Origin: Candidatus Melainabacteria bacterium
GTDB lineage: Bacteria > Cyanobacteriota > Vampirovibrionia > Obscuribacterales > Obscuribacteraceae
Direction of reading: 5' to 3'
Assembly: GCA_027451745.1 (NCBI GenBank)
Contig: DAIDIP010000001.1
Location: 217,393-281,392 of the forward strand
DNA: 64,000 nucleotides
A program made the position numbers and the translations under genes. The notes under the pieces are model-generated. The model was not told the origin of the DNA, did no database searches, and saw nothing but the letters and a program-made list of their open reading frames with translations. Each line of letters opens with the position of its first letter. The stretch's first letter is position 1. Of this stretch, positions 44,899-53,493 are shown one piece after another.

Positions 44899-46416
44899 AT
44901 GTCAAACAATAAAACCATTCTTGTTACAGGTGCCACAGGCTATGTAGGTAGCAGACTTGTGCCTCGCTTACTAGCAGCAAATTATAAAGTAAAAGCTGTT
45001 GCTAGATCACAGGCTAAATTACAAAATCGATCTTGGTCTCACGATCCCAATATTAAATTAATTGAAGCAGATTTGCTTGACTATAACTCGATCGAAAAAG
45101 CATTACAGAATTGCGATGCCGCTTATTATCTGGTTCACTCAATGAATCCCGAAACTACCAACTTCAAAGAGGCAGATAAACAGGCAGCGCAAAATATGAT
45201 TAAAGCTGCAGACAGCATCAACCTCTCAAGAATAATTTATTTAGGAGGATTAGGCGAACAATCAACGTCTTTGAGCAAGCATCTGAGTTCACGAGCAGAA
45301 GTAGCGCAAATTTTACAATCAGGCAAAACAAAAACGACTGTATTGCGAGCAGCTATGATAATTGGATCTGGTAGTGCCTCCTTTGAAATATTGCGTTATT
45401 TAGTTGAGCGATTACCGATAATGATCACGCCAAAATGGGTGCTTACACCATCACAACCTATAGCTATAAGAAACGTCCTTCAGTACTTGTTGGCTTGTTT
45501 AGAAACAGAAAGTACCATAGGGGATACTTTTGATATTGGTGGTCCAGAAACAATTACCTATAAAGATCTCATGACTATTTATGCGCAAGAATCAGGGATC
45601 GGACACAAGCTAATTATCCCAGTTCCAGTTTTTACTCCAAAGCTAAGTTCTTACTGGATACATCTAGTTACACCGGTACCTGCCTACATAGCTCAACCAC
45701 TCGCAGAGGGTTTGCGCAATCCGGCCGTTTGCCAAGAAACCAATATACAGAAATTAATACCACAAAAACTCTTGACGGTTAGAGAAGCAATTAGACTTGC
45801 TTTAGATAGAACACAACATCAGCAAATAGAAAGTCATTGGACTGACGCCGGTATAATAGCGCCAGCAGAATGGTACTCTTCTAGTGATCCAAAGTGGGCC
45901 GGTGGCACCATATACAGTGATGCAAGAAAAATCACCGTCAATACTTCCAGTGAAAAGTTGTGGCAAAATATAATAAGTCTTGGCGGCAAAACCGGGTGGT
46001 ATTGGGGAAACTGGCTTTGGGGTTTACGAGGCCTATTAGATCGATTAATCGGCGGTGTTGGACTACATAGGGGACGCCGTCACCCCCACACTCTAAGCAC
46101 CGGCGACTGTTTGGATTTCTGGCGAGTGAAAGAAATAGAACCTAACAAAAGGTTACTGTTGATAGCCGAGATGAAGCTACCAGGTGAAGCAACACTCGAA
46201 TTTAAACTCAAAAAAATCGACGACCAGAATACGGAAGTACAACAGATAGCTCGCTTTTTACCAAAAGGATTAGCTGGCATGACCTATTGGAATCTGATAT
46301 CACCCCTTCATGCTTTAGTTTTCAATGGCATGCTGCGAGGAATTGGCTTAGCTAGCCAAGGAAACATTACAAAAGGTCCAAAAAAATTTGACCTCGTTAC
46401 AGAGTCTAACGTATAG
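44899..46416 (+). CDS. SDR (NmrA-like) oxidoreductase with C-terminal DUF2867 domain
   Basis: A 505-residue protein. The first 300 residues are an atypical short-chain dehydrogenase with the nucleotide loop TGATGYVG (Gly11, Gly14, Gly17 of the G..G..G motif) and the IGDTFDIGGPETITYKDLM segment. A DUF2867 domain occupies about 330-500 (GGKTGWYWGNWLWGLRG, LDFWRVKEIEPNKRLLL). The domain pair is common, and these genes often neighbour photolyases, so a role in light or UV response is suspected; no reaction is known. The ATG at 44899 is preferred because MSNNKTILVTGATG opens directly into the Rossmann fold. The end overlaps the convergent phosphoesterase gene by 11 bases. Confidence 0.9.
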   Translation: MSNNKTILVTGATGYVGSRLVPRLLAANYKVKAVARSQAKLQNRSWSHDPNIKLIEADLLDYNSIEKALQNCDAAYYLVHSMNPETTNFKEADKQAAQNMIKAADSINLSRIIYLGGLGEQSTSLSKHLSSRAEVAQILQSGKTKTTVLRAAMIIGSGSASFEILRYLVERLPIMITPKWVLTPSQPIAIRNVLQYLLACLETESTIGDTFDIGGPETITYKDLMTIYAQESGIGHKLIIPVPVFTPKLSSYWIHLVTPVPAYIAQPLAEGLRNPAVCQETNIQKLIPQKLLTVREAIRLALDRTQHQQIESHWTDAGIIAPAEWYSSSDPKWAGGTIYSDARKITVNTSSEKLWQNIISLGGKTGWYWGNWLWGLRGLLDRLIGGVGLHRGRRHPHTLSTGDCLDFWRVKEIEPNKRLLLIAEMKLPGEATLEFKLKKIDDQNTEVQQIARFLPKGLAGMTYWNLISPLHALVFNGMLRGIGLASQGNITKGPKKFDLVTESNV

Positions 46417-47443
46417 GCGCAGGAGATCTTTGAACTTCAAGAATGCCGTCTTTTTTTAAAGACAATATGACGTTTTGATCATTACGCCCCCCATTTGCTA
46501 ATCGAACAAAATTTTCAGATCGATTATTACCAAAAGATTGAGCTAAGTTTGAGTTCTGTAAGTTGATTTTTGCCTTTTTTACTAAGGCAGGAAAATTTAC
46601 TTGATAAGTTCTAACATCTATTTTTTCGGGTAAAACTTTGAATAGTCTAAAAGAACAAGGATAAACATCTAAGCTTGGTGATAATATATACCAGATATTG
46701 TTATGCCATTGAATATTATTCACATGCATATGTCCACTCAAAGATATAACTTTCTTTTGGGACTTCTCTAGAATTGTCCTTATCATATCTGCTTGCGGTA
46801 ACAAATATTGCTGAGCTCCTTCCAGCTGCTGAGGCTCAAGAAGAGGATGATGACTAAAAACTATAGTAAACAGACTATCGTCTTTCTTTAAACTTTCTTC
46901 TAACCACGCGAGTTGGGCTTGATCCACATTGCCTATCGTCGAACCAGCCTGAGAAGTATCTAAACCTATTAAACGTATTCCCGGCAAAGCCTCAACCGAC
47001 CAATAAGTGCTGTCACTTTCAATTCCGCGTCCTTTCCAATCGCGACCAAAAGTGCCCACTTTATTAACTGGCGGATAGCCTGAAACATCCGTTTCGCCAA
47101 GAACAAAATACCAGGGACACTCAAGACCTTGAACTATGTCGAGAAATAGTTGCCAATTGGCATCATTGTCTCCAATGCCTTGTGTTTGATCGCCCCCGAA
47201 TAATACGAAATCGGGCTTCAGCACATTTAATTGCTTAATTACATCTTGCAAAAATAATTGACTCTCTTGCAAAAGCATATAATTATCGGTTCGGACGCTA
47301 GTTAAGTGGCAATCGCTAATAAAAGCAAAACTAAATGAACTAAATATATTGATACTTGCATTTGCATCTATTGCTCTTGAAAAAAACGTACCAGCCAAAC
47401 AAGATAGAATAAATTGGCGGCGACTAAAAGTAAAAGTTGACAT
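46406..47443 (-). CDS. Tat-exported metallophosphoesterase
   Basis: A 345-residue calcineurin-like phosphoesterase. The N-terminus carries a twin-arginine motif SRRQFIL (Arg8-Arg9) followed by a hydrophobic segment, so it is exported folded by the Tat system. Metal-ligand motifs are complete: SDCHL (D.H), FGGDQTQG (GGD), GETD, FSHHPLL and SGHMHVNN (GH.H). The substrate may be a nucleotide, phospholipid or phosphoprotein in the periplasm. The gene is monocistronic and converges on the SDR gene with an 11-base overlap. Confidence 0.9.
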   Translation of the reverse strand: MSTFTFSRRQFILSCLAGTFFSRAIDANASINIFSSFSFAFISDCHLTSVRTDNYMLLQESQLFLQDVIKQLNVLKPDFVLFGGDQTQGIGDNDANWQLFLDIVQGLECPWYFVLGETDVSGYPPVNKVGTFGRDWKGRGIESDSTYWSVEALPGIRLIGLDTSQAGSTIGNVDQAQLAWLEESLKKDDSLFTIVFSHHPLLEPQQLEGAQQYLLPQADMIRTILEKSQKKVISLSGHMHVNNIQWHNNIWYILSPSLDVYPCSFRLFKVLPEKIDVRTYQVNFPALVKKAKINLQNSNLAQSFGNNRSENFVRLANGGRNDQNVILSLKKDGILEVQRSPAPIR

Positions 47444-47576
47444 AGATACCTATTAAATCGTTAGCAAATAGTAAGCAAATAGACACATGTTAGATTATTA
47501 CACTAGAATTACTATCTTGCTAAGCAGTTCTTTCGGCTGCCTATGAGATTAGGGATAATTTACTTTCGAAGGAGAA

Positions 47577-48044
47577 ATGATGACGACAATGACTGAGCTA
47601 ACTCTCGATATTAATGAGATTAAGAAGATATTGCCGCACCGTTATCCATTCTTGTTACTTGATAGAGTCACTTCGGTAACGCCTGGACTAAAAGCAACTG
47701 GCTACAAAAATCTCACTGCCAATGAACAATTTTTTGAAGGACATTTTCCCTTTAGACCAATTATGCCTGGAGTACTTATGATTGAAGCGCTAGCTCAACT
47801 TGGCTGTGTGGCGATGCTTCTCAAAGAAGAGTACAAAGGAAATTTAGGTGTTTTTACTGGTATAGATGGACTGAAATTTCGTAGCATGGTAATTCCTGGC
47901 GATCGCTTAGACCTATCTGTAGAACTTATAAAGATGCGCGGTCCATTAGGAAAATTCCACGGCATAGCAAAAATAAATGATAAAACTGCTTGTGAAGGAG
48001 AAATTAGTTTTTCTATCATTAAGAATGCAGCTCCTATCGCATGA
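47577..48044 (+). CDS. fabZ: 3-hydroxyacyl-ACP dehydratase
   Basis: Dehydrates 3-hydroxyacyl-ACP in fatty-acid elongation. The 155 residues show the hot-dog fold signature: ILPHRYPFLLLDRV (about 18-31), catalytic His56 in FEGHFPFRP and Glu70 in GVLMIEALAQLG. GAAGGAG precedes the ATG with good spacing. The gene is followed by lpxA after 40 bases, as in the classical fabZ-lpxA pair. FabZ and LpxA compete for 3-hydroxyacyl-ACP, which links membrane phospholipid and lipid A synthesis. lpxD and lpxB are not in this window. Confidence 0.96.
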   Translation: MMTTMTELTLDINEIKKILPHRYPFLLLDRVTSVTPGLKATGYKNLTANEQFFEGHFPFRPIMPGVLMIEALAQLGCVAMLLKEEYKGNLGVFTGIDGLKFRSMVIPGDRLDLSVELIKMRGPLGKFHGIAKINDKTACEGEISFSIIKNAAPIA

Positions 48045-48084
48045 TAAACAAAAGTACTAGTTTATGGGACGGAGTTGAATCTTT

Positions 48085-48909
48085 ATGAGCATACACAAAA
48101 CTGCAATTATTGGTGAGGGAGCGAGAATAGCTGAGGGTGCTGAAATTGGTCCATACGCAGTTATAGGAAGCGACGTATCAATCGGCAGCGGGACAAAAAT
48201 TGGTCCTCACGTAGTTATTGATGGCCAAACTACTATTGGCCAAAATTGTGAAATATTTTCTGGAGCTAGTATTGGTCAAGCACCACAATCAATCAGCTAC
48301 AAAAGTGAGCCATCACAAGTTGAAATTGGCGATGGCGTCACTATTAGAGAGTACGCAACTATTCACCGTGGCACTGCTGGTGGTGCTACTGTCCTTGGCG
48401 ATAATTGTTACATAATGAATTATGCTCATATTGCTCATGATTGCCGATTAGGCAAAGGAGTAATAATGGCTAATTCAGCTACCTTGGCTGGACACATCAC
48501 TGTTGGCGATGGCACTGTAATGGCTGGTGTTTGCGTGTTTCATCAATTTGTTCGCATTGGCAAGCTTTGCATGGTTAGCGGCATGACAGGCAGTCGAATG
48601 GATTTACCACCATATGTTGTGTTAGACGGTTTACCTCCTGCAATACGCGGAATCAATGTAATAGGAATGAAAAGGAATAAATTTTCTCTCCAAGCACGAA
48701 CCGCAATTAAAAAGGCATATAAATTGATTTATCGAAGTAATCTAAACTTCAGCCAAGCATTAGAACAAATCGAACAAGACGAACTTATACCTGAAGTAGC
48801 AGAAATTATTGAGTTTTTCCGTTCTTCCAAAAGAGGGGTACTTGGGGCTTATCATGAAGAAGAAGCTACCGAAACAGACGATAAACAAGCTGAAGTAATC
48901 AAAGTTTAG
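48085..48909 (+). CDS. lpxA: UDP-N-acetylglucosamine acyltransferase
   Basis: First step of lipid A synthesis: 3-O-acylation of UDP-GlcNAc by hydroxyacyl-ACP. The 274 residues form a left-handed beta helix of hexapeptide repeats (about 1-190, with repeated I.....(I/V)G..). The catalytic His118 lies in YAHIAHDC and the late motif is GMTGSRMDLPPYVVLDGLP. The C-terminal helical domain ends with an acidic tail (EEEATETDD). Its presence strongly supports an LPS-bearing outer membrane. GGACGGAG precedes the ATG and the gene is coupled to fabZ. Confidence 0.96.
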   Translation: MSIHKTAIIGEGARIAEGAEIGPYAVIGSDVSIGSGTKIGPHVVIDGQTTIGQNCEIFSGASIGQAPQSISYKSEPSQVEIGDGVTIREYATIHRGTAGGATVLGDNCYIMNYAHIAHDCRLGKGVIMANSATLAGHITVGDGTVMAGVCVFHQFVRIGKLCMVSGMTGSRMDLPPYVVLDGLPPAIRGINVIGMKRNKFSLQARTAIKKAYKLIYRSNLNFSQALEQIEQDELIPEVAEIIEFFRSSKRGVLGAYHEEEATETDDKQAEVIKV

Positions 48910-48950
48910 TTTGTCATAGAACGTGACTCTAAATATGTTCAAAGACTATA

Positions 48951-50294
48951 GTGAATATTAAAGTGGACAATTCAACCATCAGAATAGGCCGTCCTGGCTT
49001 TAGGCAAATTTTTGCTAATAAGCAATTCATGGGCTTATGGCTGGCTCAGATTTTTTCACAATTTTCAGACAGAGCTGTATTCGTGCTTTTTGTTGCTGTG
49101 CTGACAGCACAACAGTCAATTACTAATAGTTATACAAGCGGCATTGGCGCAGCTGCTATGACCAGTTTACTTTATGTCACTTTCACAATACCAGCTGTTT
49201 TATTGAGTCCAATCGCTGGAGTATATGTCGATCGATGGTCTAACAAAGCAATACTTATATGTTCCAATCTTTTGCGGGCTGTTTTTGTAAGCCTGATATC
49301 GTTATCGGTTATATCTCAATCTGCAAGGCTTTGTTTATTGTTGGCTTTTTTCATATCAGTAGCATCGCAGTTTTTTGGCCCAGCAGAAACAGCTGCCATA
49401 CCTCGTTTGGTAGCCAAAGAGAATTTGTTGCATGCCAATTCTCTATTTTTTACAACAATGATGATTGCTTTGGGATTTGGTTTTGCTATAGGCGAACCTA
49501 TTATCTCTAGAACCGGAATCAGTGGCGCACCATATGCAATAGCAGCTGGGTTTCTTATTGCTGCCTTTTTAGTAGCGTTTATTAGCGACAATAAGCCTAA
49601 AAAAAGTGGTCGCGAAGCTTGGTGGGAAGAATTACGCCAAGGAATTGCTTACATAGTTGATAATCCGCCAGTGTTTCGCGCAATTTTAAAAATTACTGTG
49701 TTGTTCAGTACTATTATTACTTTAAACATTATCGCTGTTGGTTTGGCGCAGCAAGTTATGCACATTCAACCTTTTCAATTTGGCTATATTGTCGCTGCAG
49801 CTGGACTCGGCATGGGAATAGGAAACATCCTTGTAGCAAAGGCTGGGCATCATTATGCACATACATTACTATCTTATGCTGGTTTTACTTCACTAGGTTT
49901 GTTTATGTCTCTTCTGGCAAGCCTGGGCTTTATACAAACGCTTATCTTTCCAATGTTTGGGCGAGCAGACCTTTTCTTTAATGGCTGGCTTATTTTAGTT
50001 CCACTTTCATTAGCACTTTTTATTGGTATTTCTTGTGCTTTTGTAGCTGTACCAACACAGTCTACTTTACAAGCCGCTGTGCCTGAAGCTCTGCGGGGAA
50101 AAGTATTTGGTGCCCAAAACACAGCTATGTCAGCAGCATCAACTATTCCTGTAATTTTAGCTGGGTTGTCATCCGATAATTTGCCAGGAGGGGTTTCTAC
50201 AACTTTATTAATCATGGGCCTACCCACACTTATTGGCGGTATACTACAGCTGTCAAGGTGCGCCAAAGATTTAAGCACTGGCAAATCAATTTAG
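48951..50294 (+). CDS. MFS transporter
   Basis: Inner-membrane permease of 447 residues with about 12 hydrophobic helices. The opening FMGLWLAQIFSQFSDRAVFVLFVAVL and LSPIAGVYVDRWSNKAILI (cytoplasmic D.(W/R)..R/K loop between TM2 and TM3) suit the group of MFS exporters near enterobactin/macrolide exporters. Start is GTG at 48951; the next Met lies deep in TM1. No substrate can be inferred, though proximity to lpxA and a GT2 suggests an envelope lipid or drug. It follows lpxA by 41 bases on the same strand. Confidence 0.85.
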   Translation: MNIKVDNSTIRIGRPGFRQIFANKQFMGLWLAQIFSQFSDRAVFVLFVAVLTAQQSITNSYTSGIGAAAMTSLLYVTFTIPAVLLSPIAGVYVDRWSNKAILICSNLLRAVFVSLISLSVISQSARLCLLLAFFISVASQFFGPAETAAIPRLVAKENLLHANSLFFTTMMIALGFGFAIGEPIISRTGISGAPYAIAAGFLIAAFLVAFISDNKPKKSGREAWWEELRQGIAYIVDNPPVFRAILKITVLFSTIITLNIIAVGLAQQVMHIQPFQFGYIVAAAGLGMGIGNILVAKAGHHYAHTLLSYAGFTSLGLFMSLLASLGFIQTLIFPMFGRADLFFNGWLILVPLSLALFIGISCAFVAVPTQSTLQAAVPEALRGKVFGAQNTAMSAASTIPVILAGLSSDNLPGGVSTTLLIMGLPTLIGGILQLSRCAKDLSTGKSI

Positions 50295-50343
50295 ACTTGC
50301 CACTTGTGGTTACAATTTCTATTGTTATTCGTACAGGTACCAA

Positions 50344-51717
50344 ATGCGCAATCGAATCATATTGTTCGGTCTGGTTTTATTAGTTTGGTTTGCTTTGAAA
50401 GCAGTCGACTATTTTTTCAGTGTCCCACAATTACTAGTACTTTTATCTATAGCAGTCATGATTATGGTAGCCCATACTATCTGGCTTCTTAGCGCTCAGA
50501 AACGCTGGCAAAGAAAAGTAGTAAAACATAGCCTAACTGGCCATCACAGTGTTCGTCCACGTCAAAAGACTTATCCACCGACCGATAAAATTGATGAAGA
50601 GTCCTGGCACCCATCAGTTGATATTTTTATTTCGGCAAAAAACGAAGGACGCGTTATAGAAACTACGATCCGCAATATGTTTAAGCTGGATTATGACGAA
50701 TTGACCGTTTGGATCATAAACGATTGCTCTACTGATAATACAAAAGAAATTTTGCAAACTTTATGTTCTGAATTTTCCAATCTACGAGCGATCAATCGTC
50801 TTCCTGGCTCTCATCCAGGCAAATCAGCTGCCCTTAATGATGCCTTGCCTTTGGCAAAAGGTGAGGTTGTTGCTGTATTTGATGCAGATGCTTATGTGGA
50901 GCCAGATTTTCTAAAAGTAATGCTGCCGGTTTTAGCTCCTGAAAGCATTGGTGCAGCGCAAGCACAAAAGAAGATTTATGACTATCAAAAAGGTTTTCTA
51001 ATTGAGTGCCAGTCTTGTGAATATGCTCTTGACACTTATTTCCAAGTCGGTCGTGATTTAATTGGCGGCGCAGTAGAATTACGAGGCAACGGAGAACTTA
51101 TAAAACGTTCTGCATTAATTGATGTTGCAGGATGGAACAATAATGCAATAACAGATGATTTAGATCTAAGCATGCGCCTATTAATAAATAATTGGGATAT
51201 TAGATTCTGTCCCCATGCCTCAGTTTATGAAGAAGGTGTCACCACAATCAAGGCTCTGATAAGACAAAGAAAGCGTTGGGCTGAAGGAAGTATAAGACGT
51301 TATCTGGACTATATTTTTCCTCTCAATTCACCCACCCGACTATCCTTTGTCGAGCGTTTTGATACTTTGGCTTTTACAGTCTATTTTGTTGTGCCATCGC
51401 TAATTCTTTTAGAAATTGTCTCAGAAGCACTCCAATATCTTTGTGGTATTGCCACCCATGGTAGTTTTTTAGCAATGCTCATTTTTGCCATATATATTGT
51501 TAGCCAAATGAACATTTTTACTGCAATTAGAGTGTACGGAAAAAAAATGTCTGTTTTTAAAAGTCTGTGGCAAAGTTCTTTAGTAGGCATGTATTTGTAT
51601 TTACACTGGGTTCCTTGTGTATTTTTGGCCTTAGTACAAATTATTTTCGGTAAGCATGTATCAAAGTGGCATCCTACAGAACACATTGGTATAACTAATA
51701 CAAAATTGACTGTTTAG
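50344..51717 (+). CDS. Processive GT2 glycosyltransferase (cellulose-synthase-like)
   Basis: Membrane glycosyltransferase of 457 residues. Two N-terminal helices (about 5-20 and 28-50) precede a GT-A domain with DIFISAKNEGRVIETTI, INDCSTDN, FDADAYVEP (DxD at about 178) and AITDDLDLSMRL (catalytic Asp). The QRKRWAEGSIRRYLD segment is the Q..RW product-binding motif of polymer synthases. Three or four further helices end the protein. It is likely to make a beta-linked surface polysaccharide (N-acetylglucosamine or glucose); the polymer is not determined. AGG precedes the ATG. No export partner or deacetylase is adjacent. Confidence 0.9.
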   Translation: MRNRIILFGLVLLVWFALKAVDYFFSVPQLLVLLSIAVMIMVAHTIWLLSAQKRWQRKVVKHSLTGHHSVRPRQKTYPPTDKIDEESWHPSVDIFISAKNEGRVIETTIRNMFKLDYDELTVWIINDCSTDNTKEILQTLCSEFSNLRAINRLPGSHPGKSAALNDALPLAKGEVVAVFDADAYVEPDFLKVMLPVLAPESIGAAQAQKKIYDYQKGFLIECQSCEYALDTYFQVGRDLIGGAVELRGNGELIKRSALIDVAGWNNNAITDDLDLSMRLLINNWDIRFCPHASVYEEGVTTIKALIRQRKRWAEGSIRRYLDYIFPLNSPTRLSFVERFDTLAFTVYFVVPSLILLEIVSEALQYLCGIATHGSFLAMLIFAIYIVSQMNIFTAIRVYGKKMSVFKSLWQSSLVGMYLYLHWVPCVFLALVQIIFGKHVSKWHPTEHIGITNTKLTV

Positions 51718-52100
51718 TTATTTACAACATCACAAACTAACTAAAGTATTTAAAATTTAGTGGTATCAAATATCCAATAAACATAAACTTGCACAATAAA
51801 GATATTTGTATAATACTTGCCATGAGACAAGCGAGTTTAGCTAAAGCCAATGCCGCCATACAAGGTTGTCAATCACTTGAAAACAAAATAAGAAATTATA
51901 CTTTCAGATCCAAACAAAGATTTTACACTAGCTGAAAACGGGCTAGGCGACGGATCTAAAAGATTTTCGTCTTCTAAAACAAGATTGATTTCATCTAGTG
52001 ATGGATCTCTTAACAAAAATCGGTACAATAGCACTTGTATTTGGCCTACTCTGGCCATAGGTTCAACGAAGTTATAGCAATCAACAAGGTGGAGTGATTA
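51718..52100 (+). promoter_or_regulatory. Promoter region of the glycine-zipper cluster
   Basis: About 380 bases with no convincing gene. A TTGCACAA box (51789-51796) is followed by overlapping TATAAT (51809-51814) and TAATAC (51811-51816); TTGCAC to TAATAC is 16 bases, an acceptable promoter spacing. The extended box TTGCACAATAAA recurs elsewhere (see findings). A short frame from ATG 51822 (37 codons) and a minus-strand frame (51873-52058) lack support. The first gene has a strong GGTGGAG site. Confidence 0.5.
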
Positions 52101-52490
52101 ATGGTGAAAAAATTCGCGTCGTATATTGCAGTCGTAGCAACTGTAATTGGTAGCTCGGTGCTCCCATCTCTAGCAGATGACAGCACTGCATATAAAATAA
52201 AGTGTTTTCCATACAAAGTAGTAGGCAGCAGCCTTAGCACCGTAGCCGGTCTTCCTCTAGGTTTTACTAAAGGCGCAGTCGAAGGTTCTATGAAAACCAC
52301 CAAAATTGTTGCCAATAAATTGGGTGATGAAGATGGCGGTTGGCAATTACTAGCCGGTTCCGTAGTCGGTGGACCATTTGGTGTTGTGGGTGGTGCAGCT
52401 TACGGCAGCGTAGCTGGGGTTATCCATGGCGCAAAAACAGGTTATGAAAAACCATTTAGCATGGATTCTTTCAGATTCAAAGAAGACTAA
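52101..52490 (+). CDS. Secreted glycine-zipper protein, cluster copy 1
   Basis: A 129-residue exported protein, not recognised. The signal peptide ends near residue 24 (PSLADD). The mature part opens with a Cys/Pro segment (KCFPYKVVGSSLSTVAGLPLGF), then KGAVEGSMKTTKIVANKLGDEDGG with the family centre GDE.G. A glycine-zipper half follows (AGSVVGGPFGVVGGAAYGSVAGVIHGAKTG in two parts) and the tail is EKPFSMDSF. Small residues every four positions suggest helices that pack in or on a membrane. It opens a tandem of four paralogues ending in one terminator. Ribosome-binding site GGTGGAG. Confidence 0.75.
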   Translation: MVKKFASYIAVVATVIGSSVLPSLADDSTAYKIKCFPYKVVGSSLSTVAGLPLGFTKGAVEGSMKTTKIVANKLGDEDGGWQLLAGSVVGGPFGVVGGAAYGSVAGVIHGAKTGYEKPFSMDSFRFKED

Positions 52491-52568
52491 AAGTGGTACA
52501 TGCTAAATAACTTGTTTTCAAACAAGTACTATATGTTTAACGTTAACGGTTAATTTAGAGGAATTACA

Positions 52569-52943
52569 ATGAAAAAAAGTGCAGTATTGCTAGCAGCTAT
52601 TGCTACATTGGGAATGAGCTCAGCCTCTTTTGCAGATGGCGCTCTTGATACAGGTAAAAGCTGTGTCGGAAGCACAGTAGCAATGGTTGTTGATGTCCCC
52701 CAAGGTGTGGTCGTCAACACCCTATACAAATGCCCTTACAAAGCTACCAAGTCTTTAGCTGAGGCTTTTGGCGATGAAAATGGCTGGAAACAAAATATTG
52801 TTGGGGCAGTCTTTGGCGTACCAGCAGGAGCAGTATTTGGTGTTCCTTATGGTGTAGTTAAAGGCGGACAACACGCAATGAGCGTTGGTTGGGATAAGCC
52901 CTTCAGTAAAGAAGCTTTTATTGTTTCAAACGAAAGCAAATAA
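52569..52943 (+). CDS. Secreted glycine-zipper protein, cluster copy 2
   Basis: A 124-residue paralogue. The signal peptide (MKKSAVLLAAIATLG...SFAD) ends near residue 23. Two cysteines (KSCVG and YKCPYK) frame a hydrophobic segment with VDVPQGVVV. The centre is AFGDENGWKQNIVG, followed by the zipper GAVFGVPAGAVFGVPYGVVKGG and the tail WDKPFSKEAF. Spacing to copy 1 is 78 bases, with a clear GAGG site before the ATG. The two cysteines could form a disulfide bond in the periplasm, an inference from location and pairing. Confidence 0.75.
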   Translation: MKKSAVLLAAIATLGMSSASFADGALDTGKSCVGSTVAMVVDVPQGVVVNTLYKCPYKATKSLAEAFGDENGWKQNIVGAVFGVPAGAVFGVPYGVVKGGQHAMSVGWDKPFSKEAFIVSNESK

Positions 52944-52993
52944 AAGACCAAATTGGTATAGCGTTTTCTAGAAATTTATGGTGAGGTAAGAGA

Positions 52994-53416
52994 ATGATAT
53001 TTATTCAACGTTTATTGTCTTCGGCAATAATTGTCGGTTTTCTTATCTCACCAACGCTTTTACCTGCTCAAGCACTAGATTACGAAGCAAAGCCAATAAA
53101 CAATGTCATAAAGGCTCCATTTAAAGCCTTGGGTGCAATAACTGGTGGCGCTGTATGCGGACTGTTTAGTGGCCCTGTTGATGATGGTTTTCATGCCGGT
53201 AAAAAGACAACAACCGAAATCGCAGGCAAATTTGGTGATGAAAAAGGCAGAACCGAACAATTGGTAGCAGCACCAGTTGGTTATCCACTAGGTTTTGTAG
53301 TTGGTGGTGTGCGTGGTATGGGTAGAGGGTTCATTCATGGGGCCAAGGCTGGCTGGGATAAGCCTTTTAGTCGTTGGTCTTTTGTGACAACGGAAGAAAG
53401 TAATAGCAACAAATAG
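52994..53416 (+). CDS. Secreted glycine-zipper protein, cluster copy 3
   Basis: A 140-residue paralogue with a signal peptide ending near PAQA (about residue 28). The segment FKALGAITGGAVCGLFSGPVDDG forms an extra Gly-rich helix before the centre KFGDEKGRTEQLVA. The zipper VGYPLGFVVGGVRGMGRGFIHGA follows, with the tail WDKPFSRWSFV nearly identical to copies 1 and 2. It has a single cysteine. GAGG precedes the ATG and the gap to copy 2 is 50 bases, so the genes are probably one operon. Confidence 0.75.
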   Translation: MIFIQRLLSSAIIVGFLISPTLLPAQALDYEAKPINNVIKAPFKALGAITGGAVCGLFSGPVDDGFHAGKKTTTEIAGKFGDEKGRTEQLVAAPVGYPLGFVVGGVRGMGRGFIHGAKAGWDKPFSRWSFVTTEESNSNK

Positions 53417-53493
53417 ACATAAGAGCTATATGCGGTTACTATTCACAGTTCTTAGGTAATATCAATTAAATTAACTAAAGCTCCTAGAAAGCA

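Noticed and set aside
51873..52058. 61-codon minus-strand frame in the promoter region of the glycine-zipper cluster
   Set aside because: Ends over the candidate promoter and has no ribosome-binding site; protein-like composition alone was not enough.
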